Positions 9,266 to 16,056 of a stretch of 64,000 nt of DNA are shown here, one piece after another. This stretch comes from Thermoflavimicrobium dichotomicum (lineage in GTDB: Bacteria > Bacillota > Bacilli > Thermoactinomycetales > Thermoactinomycetaceae). The position numbers and the translations under genes were made by a program. The notes beneath the pieces are model-generated. The model was not told where the DNA came from, made no database searches, and saw only the letters and a list, made by a program, of their open reading frames with translations. The stretch spans positions 62,001 through 126,000 of the forward strand of contig NZ_FORR01000003.1 in assembly GCF_900114055.1 (NCBI RefSeq), read 5' to 3'. The first letter of the stretch is position 1. Each line of letters starts with the position of its first letter.

Positions 9266-9294
9266 GTGACAAACTATTACAAATAGGTTACAAT
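9266..9294 (+). promoter_or_regulatory. Predicted sigma-A promoter of the TPR gene
   Basis: GTGACA (9266-9271) and TACAAT (9289-9294) separated by 17 bases, about 55 nt upstream of the TPR gene start. The remainder of 9133-9350 is AT-rich and shows no gene. Confidence 0.6.
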
Positions 9295-9350
9295 AAAATT
9301 AAGATTATATGAACGGGATTTAGACAGCATGGGCGAGGGGGAAAACAAGA

Positions 9351-10073
9351 ATGACTGTACCGGTGTTAGATTTGTTATCACAAAATAGAAGAACATCGTT
9401 GGGAACCTATCGAATTCATCGAGCCAAGATTGAAAGGCGGATTGCCAAGGAACCTCAAGTCAATTATTTTTTGGAGTTGGCCAGGCTTGAAGCGAGTAAA
9501 AGTCATTGGGAACGTGCACAAAAAGCCATAGAATCTGCGCTGGAATTGGACCCATATAGTGGAGAGGCTCAGTTATTTTTGGCACAATTGTTGGAACTGC
9601 AAGGGAAACATGAGGAAGCACGGTCTGTCTATTTGAACCTTTTGGATCAGCATGCATATATGAGTGTAGCTTATAGAGAGTTTGGGCGTTTCCTGATGGA
9701 ACAAGGATCGATTTCTTTAGCACAATCACTTCTTTTAAGAGGATTGGAATTAAATCCCAAAGACGCAATGGCCCACATCCTGCTTGCGGAAATTTATGTA
9801 CGAAAAGATCGGAGAGCACAGGCATTATTGCACCTGAATATCGCTAAACGTTATGCGGATGGACAACCTGCTTTTTATCAACGTTCTGCTCAATTGCTGA
9901 TGGCTTTGGAAGAATACGATGAAGCGGCCAGGCATTTTAAGTTGGCTATGCAAGGGAATCGAAAAAATAAATCGCTTCGCGTCTTGTTTAAACAAGCGAT
10001 GAAAGCGAAAGAAAATAATAAAAAACAATCCATTTTAAACCGCTGGATGATTTGGAAACGCTGGGGTTGGTAA
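9351..10073 (+). CDS. Tetratricopeptide repeat protein
   Basis: 240-aa soluble protein made of about five TPR units from residue 35 to 220 (for example WERAQKAIESALELDPYSG and SLAQSLLLRGLELNPKDAM), with a basic C-terminus. It has no enzymatic domain, signal peptide or DNA-binding motif, so it is probably a protein-protein scaffold; the partner is unknown. ATG has SD GAGGGGG 10 nt upstream. Confidence 0.75.
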   Translation: MTVPVLDLLSQNRRTSLGTYRIHRAKIERRIAKEPQVNYFLELARLEASKSHWERAQKAIESALELDPYSGEAQLFLAQLLELQGKHEEARSVYLNLLDQHAYMSVAYREFGRFLMEQGSISLAQSLLLRGLELNPKDAMAHILLAEIYVRKDRRAQALLHLNIAKRYADGQPAFYQRSAQLLMALEEYDEAARHFKLAMQGNRKNKSLRVLFKQAMKAKENNKKQSILNRWMIWKRWGW

Positions 10074-10226
10074 GCTTTTCATTCAATAAAAAGTTGAAAC
10101 CGTACTCTACAGAATATCGACAATTTTCGGGGGACATGATAAAATAAACTTTGTAAGTAAGGTTGACCTTCTTGCTTACGCTACCACGCTTCTTTTAACT
10201 CCTTAATCTTGACCCTCTTTCATTGT

Positions 10227-10252
10227 GACCAGGATAGAACCTGGTCTTTTTT
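10227..10252 (+). terminator. Intrinsic terminator preceding DUF309 gene
   Basis: Perfect stem GACCAGG / CCTGGTC with a six-base loop and TTTTTT. It sits 150 nt after the TPR gene and only about 40 nt before the DUF309 start, so it may act as a leader attenuator rather than a simple gene end. A second stem-loop (GTAAGTAAGG...CCTTCTTGCTTAC) lies just upstream near 10155-10181. Confidence 0.85.
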
Positions 10253-10291
10253 CTTTCATTCCATGGTGATTTTAGGAAGAAGGGAAAGTTT

Positions 10292-10663
10292 ATGTCAGAT
10301 TATCATCCGCTCTATTTGGAATTTTTTCGTCATTACCATCGTGAAGAATACTGGGAAGCCCATGAAGTATTGGAAGAGCTTTGGCAAACACAGCGACATA
10401 ATGATTTTTATCATGGCTTGATTCAGGTAGCAGCCATTATGCATCAGTTAAAGAGGGGAAAAGTTCGTGGGGCTAGAAAGTTAGCAACTTCTGCAATCAG
10501 ATACTTACAATCATACGCTCCGCAAAAGGATGGAGTTTATGTAGATCAAGTACTTGATTGGTTAACTTTTTGTTTGGATACGCTTCCTGACAGTGTCGAG
10601 AAGTTAGACATGGATGAGATGGAAAAACTGCAGATTGCTCCTTGTCCTTTGCCCAGATTTTAA
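10292..10663 (+). CDS. DUF309 family protein
   Basis: 123-aa protein matching the DUF309 signature: a paired-helix segment YHREEYWEAHEVLEELW followed by FYHGLIQVAAIMHQL and GARKLA. The family (Bacillus YpuF type) is of unknown biochemical function. ATG follows GAAGAAGGG. It is preceded by an intrinsic terminator, with too little space for an obvious separate promoter. Confidence 0.88.
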   Translation: MSDYHPLYLEFFRHYHREEYWEAHEVLEELWQTQRHNDFYHGLIQVAAIMHQLKRGKVRGARKLATSAIRYLQSYAPQKDGVYVDQVLDWLTFCLDTLPDSVEKLDMDEMEKLQIAPCPLPRF

Positions 10664-10752
10664 ATTCTGTTTCATGGAATGATCAATCAAACCTTTTAAG
10701 TACATATACGGGAAACGATTTCAAATGTGTTACTTTTTTGAAATCATTTTGG

Positions 10753-10784
10753 ATCCACTCATTTCCAAGGAGTGGATTTTTTTT
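10753..10784 (+). terminator. Intrinsic terminator
   Basis: Stem ATCCACTC / GAGTGGAT with a nine-base loop and a run of T; it ends the DUF309 unit. Confidence 0.88.
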
Positions 10785-10884
10785 ATAGATTGGAGTTGTT
10801 TTTCCTATAAAAAATACATAAATAACTACAGAGAAGACTAAATATTTATATAAGAGCCGACATGGTTTAAAGGAGGGATCACAC

Positions 10885-11451
10885 ATGAAAGGACGGCGCT
10901 GGACAGAGCAGGAGGATGAATTACTTAAGGAGTCTGTTCTTCGTTCTATTAGTACAGGCGGCACTCAATTGGATGCGTTTGCGGAAGTAGGGAAAAAATT
11001 GGGACGTACAGCGGGAGCTTGCGGCTTTCGCTGGAATGCTGTTTTAAGGCAAAAATACTTAAATATGTATGTTGATGCCAAAAAACAGCGTGTATTTAAT
11101 CAGTTAGAAAAAAGAAAAAGGCCTCAATTGGATTCATTTGCCGGGGTGGTCCAGATTTTGAAGCAATGTGAGCAAAATTGGTGCTATTTACAAGAGAGTG
11201 TTGTTCAATTGACAAAAGAATTACAAAGGAAGAAAGAAAAAATTCATTCATTATTGGAGGAAAATAAACGGATAAAGGCAGAGCAAAATTCTTATCAACA
11301 ATTTCAGCAACAGGTAAAAGAGCGTTACAAACAGCTGATGTATTTACTGAAGCGATTGGAGCAAGAGGAAGTCTCATCCGAAAAAACGCATGAGATCCAA
11401 AGTAGAGAGTATGAATTGGCTGATGACACCTCTTCTGACTCTTCAGCATAA
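10885..11451 (+). CDS. RsfA family prespore-type transcriptional regulator
   Basis: 188-aa protein with an N-terminal SANT/Myb-like domain (residues 1-60: GRRWTEQEDELLKESVLRSI, GGTQLDAFAEVGKKLGRTAG, CGFRWNAVLRQKY) typical of the RsfA family, in which B. subtilis RsfA modulates sigma-F regulon expression in the forespore. Residues 95-165 form a charged coiled coil (ELQRKKEKIHSLLEENKRI). The SD is AAAGGAGG. A shorter protein with a similar two-part design follows 39 nt later, so the two may form a regulatory pair. Confidence 0.85.
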   Translation: MKGRRWTEQEDELLKESVLRSISTGGTQLDAFAEVGKKLGRTAGACGFRWNAVLRQKYLNMYVDAKKQRVFNQLEKRKRPQLDSFAGVVQILKQCEQNWCYLQESVVQLTKELQRKKEKIHSLLEENKRIKAEQNSYQQFQQQVKERYKQLMYLLKRLEQEEVSSEKTHEIQSREYELADDTSSDSSA

Positions 11452-11490
11452 ATTAATTAAGATCATGAAAAAAAGAAAGAGGTGGCCCAT

Positions 11491-11886
11491 TTGGCTAGTC
11501 AATGGACCTCGCTGGAGGAGCAATTTCTGATCTACTGGATGAACCAAGGAAGGATGTATCAGTGGGATTCCATGCTTCTTCTTGATTGGATTGGCAAACA
11601 GTTACAAAGAAGTCGAACAGACTGCATGAAGCATTGGGAGCGCCTTTGTGCTTCTTTCAATCAAGAAGAGCGAACTGTATTGATCAGTCAAGCGAAGCCA
11701 AATGATTCCACCCTGCGTCATCGCATGCAACGTTTAGAGGAGCAGCTTGAAAAGATTATGAAAGAAAATGAAAAATTAAAGAGAGATATGCGTTTTTTTG
11801 AATCAGTTTTACTGGAGGAGTATCAGTTATTACTTCATCTGGTTAATAAGGATCAAGGAAAATTGCGTATTCATCGTGCTGATTGA
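11491..11886 (+). CDS. Short Myb/SANT-like protein with coiled coil (RsfA partner?)
   Basis: 131-aa product with an N-terminal segment WTSLEEQFLIYWMNQGRMYQ and DWIGKQLQRSRTDCMKHWERL, which has the Trp spacing of a SANT-like helix-turn-helix, then a coiled coil (RHRMQRLEEQLEKIMKENEK). The start is TTG at 11491 because AAAGAGGTGG lies 5 nt upstream; a GTG inside that SD is unlikely. The architecture copies the preceding RsfA-like protein in miniature. Function is inferred as a DNA-binding companion only. Confidence 0.6.
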   Translation: MASQWTSLEEQFLIYWMNQGRMYQWDSMLLLDWIGKQLQRSRTDCMKHWERLCASFNQEERTVLISQAKPNDSTLRHRMQRLEEQLEKIMKENEKLKRDMRFFESVLLEEYQLLLHLVNKDQGKLRIHRAD

Positions 11887-11888
11887 TT

Positions 11889-11912
11889 CCATCCTTGTGG
11901 ATGGTATTTTTT
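11889..11912 (+). terminator. Intrinsic terminator of the rsfA-like unit
   Basis: Stem CCATCC / GGATGG with four-base loop followed by a T-rich run. Confidence 0.75.
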
Positions 11913-11915
11913 TAT

Positions 11916-11950
11916 ATAAAAATAAGGAGCGCCTTCTTTAAAGACGCTCC
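11916..11950 (-). terminator. Terminator of the YjcZ-like micro-gene cluster
   Basis: Stem GGAGCG / CGCTCC; read on the minus strand it is followed by TTATTTTTATA. It lies just downstream of the last YjcZ-like gene. Confidence 0.65.
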
Positions 11951-11958
11951 ATTTGTAT

Positions 11959-12066
11959 TTAGCAGAATCCAAATCCACCGAAGAAGACGAAAATGGTAGC
12001 AATAACAAGTAAGAAAATTAACAAACGGTGTAAACCAAATCCAAAGCCGCCAAAGCCTCCACTCAT
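11959..12066 (-). CDS. YjcZ-like sporulation micro-protein, 35 aa (copy 1)
   Basis: Very short gene: Gly/Phe-rich start MSGGFGGFGFGLHR, hydrophobic core LLIFLLVIATIFVFFGG, and end FGFC. This is the pattern of YjcZ-family sporulation peptides, usually under 50 aa with one membrane helix. SD GGAGGG lies 9 nt upstream on the minus strand. It is the last of four tandem copies; a single C-terminal Cys replaces the Cys-Cys of copies 3 and 4. Confidence 0.8.
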   Translation of the reverse strand: MSGGFGGFGFGLHRLLIFLLVIATIFVFFGGFGFC

Positions 12067-12111
12067 GTGTATGATCCCTCCTTCAAAGATGATAGAAGAG
12101 TGAGGAGATGC

Positions 12112-12219
12112 TTAGCAGAAGCCAAAGCCTACACCAGCAAAGACGAAGATGGTTGCAATGACGAGTAAGAAGATGAGTAGTTGTTGTAGACCGAAGCCGA
12201 ATCCAAATCCAGAGCTCAT
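12112..12219 (-). CDS. YjcZ-like sporulation micro-protein, 35 aa (copy 2)
   Basis: Sequence starts MSSGFGFGFGLQQ, continues with the core LLIFLLVIATIFVFAG and ends VGFGFC. The SD is AAGAGGTGAAAA. It is the most divergent intact copy: the His-Arg before the core is Gln-Gln and FFGG is FAGV. One predicted membrane helix. Confidence 0.8.
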   Translation of the reverse strand: MSSGFGFGFGLQQLLIFLLVIATIFVFAGVGFGFC

Positions 12220-12251
12220 TTTTCACCTCTTCGTTCATTTAATGCTAGCTG

Positions 12252-12374
12252 TTAGCAACAGCCACCACCAAATCCAAAACCACCGAAGAAGACAAAGATG
12301 GTAGCGATCACCAGCAAGAAGATTAATAAACGATGTAAACCAAAACCACCGAATCCTCCGAATTTACCGCTCAT
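12252..12374 (-). CDS. YjcZ-like sporulation micro-protein, 40 aa (copy 3)
   Basis: Begins MSGKFGGFGGFGLHR, core LLIFLLVIATIFVFFGG, tail FGFGGGCC. The SD AAAAAGGAGGG is 6 nt upstream. It is nearly identical at DNA level to copy 4 over the first 35 codons, indicating recent tandem duplication. The tail ends in two adjacent cysteines. Confidence 0.82.
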   Translation of the reverse strand: MSGKFGGFGGFGLHRLLIFLLVIATIFVFFGGFGFGGGCC

Positions 12375-12402
12375 GTTAATCCCTCCTTTTTAGTGACTAT
12401 TG

Positions 12403-12531
12403 TTAGCAGCAGCCACCAAATCCACCAAATCCAAAACCACCGAAGAAGACAAAGATGGTAGCGATCACCAGCAAGAAGATTAATAAACGATGTAAGCCGA
12501 AACCGCCGAATCCTCCGAATTTACCACTCAT
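12403..12531 (-). CDS. YjcZ-like sporulation micro-protein, 42 aa (copy 4)
   Basis: Begins MSGKFGGFGGFGLHR, core LLIFLLVIATIFVFFGG, tail FGFGGFGGCC. SD GGAGGAATTAAC precedes the ATG. It is first in the minus-strand cluster. It differs from copy 3 mainly by a two-residue longer Gly/Phe tail and a few silent changes. Confidence 0.82.
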   Translation of the reverse strand: MSGKFGGFGGFGLHRLLIFLLVIATIFVFFGGFGFGGFGGCC

Positions 12532-12653
12532 GTTAATTCCTCCTTATAGTAAATGGTGTATAGCTTCTTATCTTGAAGCTAATTTACTTTATGCTTGGTT
12601 GGTCTTATCTGTACAGGCGAATTTCCCAGCTGCTGAAAATTGGATGAATATCC

Positions 12654-12758
12654 CTACAAGCCAAAAAAAATAGTAGGAATCACTAACAAAAATAAAAGCA
12701 GTGCTTGAAACATAGAGCCATGGCATAAACGGATAGAGCATTTGAAACCAAATACCAT
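12654..12758 (-). pseudogene. YjcZ-like relic or weakly expressed micro-ORF, 34 aa
   Basis: A 34-codon frame carrying MVFGF at the start and core LLLFLLVIPTIFFG near the end, clearly reminiscent of the neighbouring YjcZ-like peptides but lacking the Gly-rich tail, with a Pro inside the helix and no SD. It lies 122 nt upstream of copy 4 on the same strand. It is interpreted as a degraded fifth copy; translation is doubtful. Confidence 0.5.
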
Positions 12759-12908
12759 TATTACTTGTTAGATTGTTCATGTGATTTTATCGAATGTGAT
12801 AGACGTTTGAACCAAACAAAAATGGGAGGAATAATTAGGCTGCTGTCCCTATCGGGGAGATCGTTTTGAACATAAGGTGTTACTGAGTTTAAAAAAGGAG
12901 GAAAATGG

Positions 12909-13187
12909 ATGCCGAGACAAGGTCCATCAATAAAAGATTTGACTCAAATGATTAATAGTGTCATGGGACATCAGGTATTGACAGAGCAGCAATTACAGAA
13001 AATTATGGCAGGAGCCAAAATTGCACACCAAAAAGGTGGCATGAATGCTGTGCTTGAATATCTCATGCACGTAACCCAAGCAGATGTAGATAAAAATGAA
13101 TTGCGCTCCTTTGCAGATTCCATCCAAAAAAATCCACAGTTGGGGATGGACATTTTGCAGGGTAAAAAAAATATTCGTAAAAAGTAA
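12909..13187 (+). CDS. Hypothetical protein, 92 aa, in the sporulation neighbourhood
   Basis: Small helical protein with no membrane segment (LTEQQLQKIMAGAKIAHQKG, then HVTQADVDKNELRSFADSI). The strong SD AAAAAAGGAGG and the dedicated terminator show a real gene. The length and helical layout recall small spore proteins such as SpoVIF, but no convincing motif match was seen, so no family is assigned. Neighbours are YjcZ-like peptides and coat-like proteins. Confidence 0.6.
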   Translation: MPRQGPSIKDLTQMINSVMGHQVLTEQQLQKIMAGAKIAHQKGGMNAVLEYLMHVTQADVDKNELRSFADSIQKNPQLGMDILQGKKNIRKK

Positions 13188-13188
13188 T

Positions 13189-13210
13189 GGCCTGATTCAG
13201 GCCTTTTTTT
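13189..13210 (+). terminator. Intrinsic terminator
   Basis: Stem GGCCTGA / TCAGGCC with a one-base apex (effectively a small loop) and seven T residues. Confidence 0.88.
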
Positions 13211-13263
13211 ATGTGTAAAAATAAGAATCCAATTCCATACTAAATAAAAAAGGAGGTATGATT

Positions 13264-13479
13264 GTGGAACAATTAACTCAAATGGAGCTCACTCATGTTG
13301 AAGAGCTATTGAGTATGGAAGCATTAGCGGTAAAAAAATACAAGCTCTACAGTGAACAATGTAAAGAAAAAGAATGGATTCCACTTTTTCAAGAGGCAAT
13401 GAATCAGCATCAACAGAGAATTAAGCAGTTGATCAACCAATTGCGAAAGCATGACGGAAAAGAAACAAGAAAACATTGA
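13264..13479 (+). CDS. Spore coat-like/ferritin-like small helical protein
   Basis: 71-aa protein: a helical pair MEQLTQMELTHVEELLSMEA and KKYKLYSEQCKEKEW with Glu and His spacing resembling the small YraD/YraF/CotF group. The start is GTG at 13264, seven nt after AAAGGAGG; an ATG two codons earlier abuts the SD. It lies 14 nt before a second coat-like gene. Spore function is inferred from the family likeness and the neighbours. Confidence 0.6.
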   Translation: MEQLTQMELTHVEELLSMEALAVKKYKLYSEQCKEKEWIPLFQEAMNQHQQRIKQLINQLRKHDGKETRKH

Positions 13480-13493
13480 TCTGGAGGGAAAGT

Positions 13494-13775
13494 ATGGGAT
13501 TACATGTACATGAAATGGTCCAAGACATGTTGTTACTCGAAAAACAGATCGCCGAAACGTATCAGCATACGTATTTGTCTACAGTCAATGAAGGACTGAG
13601 GGATTATCTTCAACAGTCGCAAATAGAAACCAACCAATTATATAGCCGAATTTATAACGAGATGTTGCAACGGGGTTGGGTTCATACCAAAGTAGAGGCA
13701 CGAAATGCAATTGAAAGCGCCATTATCTACTGGGAGCAATATAAAGAAAAACACCCGGAGCTGGAAAGCAAATGA
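13494..13775 (+). CDS. CotF-family spore coat protein
   Basis: 93-aa protein resembling the Coat_F family: VHEMVQDMLLLEKQIAETYQ, LRDYLQQSQIETNQLYSRI, EMLQRGWVHTKVEA. The RGW motif followed by an acidic helix is typical of CotF-like proteins. ATG at 13494 follows GGAGGG. It appears to be an operon with the preceding 71-aa gene and possibly the downstream FMN enzyme (28-nt gap). Confidence 0.75.
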   Translation: MGLHVHEMVQDMLLLEKQIAETYQHTYLSTVNEGLRDYLQQSQIETNQLYSRIYNEMLQRGWVHTKVEARNAIESAIIYWEQYKEKHPELESK

Positions 13776-13803
13776 TTTCATGTAACCAAGGGAGGATGAT
13801 GAT

Positions 13804-15234
13804 ATGCTTTCCAAATTGATTTACCGGGTGATTAATGCAGTAGTCGATTCAGTCGTCAGTCGTGTTATGCAAGATCCCTATACGGAAAATTTATACTCCT
13901 ATATTACGATCGTACAAAAATTATCTGCCAAAGCCATTGTTGAAGCAGGGATGCGTGCTGAAACAGGAAAGCCATTGGAACGTCCATTAGGAAGCCCCGT
14001 CGTTTTGTCACGTTGGGAACAATTAATGTTTAATCCTGTTCATCTCTATCGTATGCCCACGCAAGATGGTGTTGAGATTCAAACGGGCGTAACTATTGGT
14101 CCCAAGGCGAAAAAACCTCTTTCGCTTGAAATTCCGATTTTAATTTCAGGAATGTCTTATGGTGGGGCACTTGGTTTGAAGGCAAAAATGGCTTTAGCTC
14201 GAGGAGCCAGTATGGCGGGTACAGCCACCAACTCTGGAGAAGCACCCTTAGTTGCAGAAGAAAGAAGAGAAGCGAAATTTTTTATCGGTCAGTATAACCG
14301 CGGAGGCTGGATGAACGATCCCGAATCTTTATCGCAGTTGGATGCGATTGAAATTCAGCTAGGGCAGGGGGCGCAGGCTGCAGCACCGATGGGAACCTCT
14401 TCCTGGCAGATTGATGAGTCTTTTCGCAAGCGGTTTAAGCTGGCCGAGGGAGAAGATGCCCCCATTCATACCCGGTTAAAGGGAGTAAATCGCCCCGAGG
14501 AGTTCCCACCATTGGTACGTCGGTTACGTGAAACCTATGGTGTGCCTGTTGGGTTAAAAACATGCGCAACTCATTATCTGGAACATGAGATTGATTGGGC
14601 CTTGCAAGGAGGGATCGACTACATTGTGGTCGATGGCGCAGAAGCGGGTACGCATGGGGGGCCGACTGTTTTACAAGATGATGTCGGTCTACCTACTCTG
14701 TATGGATTGGCACGTACGATTCGTCATTTGGAGCGCCGGGGGGTAAAAAAAGATGTTTCTGTTATTGCTGCTGGAGGCTTGGTGACACCCGGGCACTTTC
14801 TAAAAGCGATGGCACTGGGAGCAGATGCGGTGTATATTGGATCCATCGCTTTAGTAGCCATGTTACAAACGCAATTGAATATAGCCTCTCCTTTTGAGCC
14901 GCCAGTACAAGCTGTATTGTATCATGGAAAGTTCAAAGAAGATATCGATATAGAAGAAGCAGCAGAACATTTGGCCAAATTTTTAAAGTCATGTGTGGAA
15001 GAAATGAAAATGGTGGCATATGCGTTAGGAAAAACAGATTTGAATCAAATTGATCGTAGTGATTTGGTCTGCATGGACCGGGAGCTGGCTCGTGTGCTCG
15101 GTGTGGATTATGCTGGACTTCCACGGGAAGAGCAACATCTGGCTTATACAGAAGAGAAAGATCCATGGAAAGAGAGATTTCTTCCTGTGCAAACAGAAAC
15201 ATGGAAAGAACAGCCGACAACTCCTCTCCATTAA
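13804..15234 (+). CDS. FMN-binding glutamate synthase-domain protein (YerD-like)
   Basis: 476-aa protein consisting of the FMN-binding barrel of the glutamate synthase large subunit family. Motifs: PILISGMSYGGALG, ATNSGEAPL, QLGQGAQA, VDGAEAGTHGG and IAAGGLVTPG, which cover the FMN phosphate-binding and substrate loops. It lacks the N-terminal amidotransferase domain, so it is not a full GltB; B. subtilis YerD is the nearest type. The hydrophobic amphipathic N-terminus (VINAVVDSVVSRV) is probably not a signal. SD GGGAGG. The physiological substrate is unknown. Confidence 0.85.
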   Translation: MLSKLIYRVINAVVDSVVSRVMQDPYTENLYSYITIVQKLSAKAIVEAGMRAETGKPLERPLGSPVVLSRWEQLMFNPVHLYRMPTQDGVEIQTGVTIGPKAKKPLSLEIPILISGMSYGGALGLKAKMALARGASMAGTATNSGEAPLVAEERREAKFFIGQYNRGGWMNDPESLSQLDAIEIQLGQGAQAAAPMGTSSWQIDESFRKRFKLAEGEDAPIHTRLKGVNRPEEFPPLVRRLRETYGVPVGLKTCATHYLEHEIDWALQGGIDYIVVDGAEAGTHGGPTVLQDDVGLPTLYGLARTIRHLERRGVKKDVSVIAAGGLVTPGHFLKAMALGADAVYIGSIALVAMLQTQLNIASPFEPPVQAVLYHGKFKEDIDIEEAAEHLAKFLKSCVEEMKMVAYALGKTDLNQIDRSDLVCMDRELARVLGVDYAGLPREEQHLAYTEEKDPWKERFLPVQTETWKEQPTTPLH

Positions 15235-15268
15235 ATGGAATCATAATGGAAACTTTGCCAACAAACTG

Positions 15269-15302
15269 CTTAGCTATTCTTTGGATAGCTAAGTTTTTTT
15301 GT
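15269..15302 (+). terminator. Intrinsic terminator
   Basis: Nine-bp stem CTTAGCTAT / ATAGCTAAG, loop of seven, then TTTTTTTT. Confidence 0.92.
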
Positions 15303-15375
15303 TGAATTTGGTTTGCTTGATTTAAATATGAATATTAGATTATCCTAGAAAAAAATAACATATCGGGGGATCCGG

Positions 15376-16056
15376 ATGCGAATTTTAGTGGCAGAGGATG
15401 ATCAAAGTGTTTGTGAAATGCTTCAGGTGTTTTTAGTGAAAGAAGGATTTGATGTACATTTTGTACATGATGGGCTTGCTGCACTAAGGGAATGGGAAAA
15501 GCGTTCGTTTGATTTGCTGATTTTGGATTGGATGCTTCCCAAAATAGATGGAATACAAGTATGCCAGCAAGTTCGTGCGAAATCGGATGTACCGATTTTA
15601 ATGTTAACAGCACGGACAGAAGATGAGGATCAAATTATGGGTTTAAATACAGGTGCAGATGATTATGTAACAAAACCGTTTCGTCCGCTCACTTTAATAG
15701 CCCGAATCAAAGCGTTGTTGAGGCGAAGTAATAGAGAGAAGAAGGAGGAATATTCACGCATTTTTGTGGATGAAGATGCGAGAGAAATTATATTGGATGG
15801 GGAAAAGGTTGGACGTTTGACTCCGAAAGAATTCGATCTTCTCTGTTTGTTTATTCGGCATCCTAAACGCGTATTTTCGCGTGAAGAGCTATTGGAAAGA
15901 ATTTGGGGATTTGATTATTACGGGGATGAAAGGACTGTGGATGCTCATATCAAGCGCTTGCGTAAAAAAATAAACAAAAAATCCAGTCAAAAATGGATTC
16001 AAACGGTATGGGGAGTGGGGTATCGTTTTGTACCAGAAGAAAGTGAGCCTGTTTAA
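15376..16056 (+). CDS. OmpR/PhoB-type response regulator
   Basis: 226-aa two-domain regulator: a receiver (residues 1-118) with acidic pair Asp8/Asp9, phosphoacceptor Asp51 in LILDWMLPK, Thr in MLTART and Lys in VTKPF, then a winged-helix DNA-binding domain ending RTVDAHIKRLRKKI and VWGVGYRF. The start follows TCGGGGGATCC. The downstream histidine kinase overlaps its end, forming a classical two-component operon. Confidence 0.94.
   Translation: MRILVAEDDQSVCEMLQVFLVKEGFDVHFVHDGLAALREWEKRSFDLLILDWMLPKIDGIQVCQQVRAKSDVPILMLTARTEDEDQIMGLNTGADDYVTKPFRPLTLIARIKALLRRSNREKKEEYSRIFVDEDAREIILDGEKVGRLTPKEFDLLCLFIRHPKRVFSREELLERIWGFDYYGDERTVDAHIKRLRKKINKKSSQKWIQTVWGVGYRFVPEESEPV

Noticed and set aside
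12909-13187. Assignment as SpoVIF
   Set aside because: Size and neighbourhood fit, but I could not match motifs with confidence.
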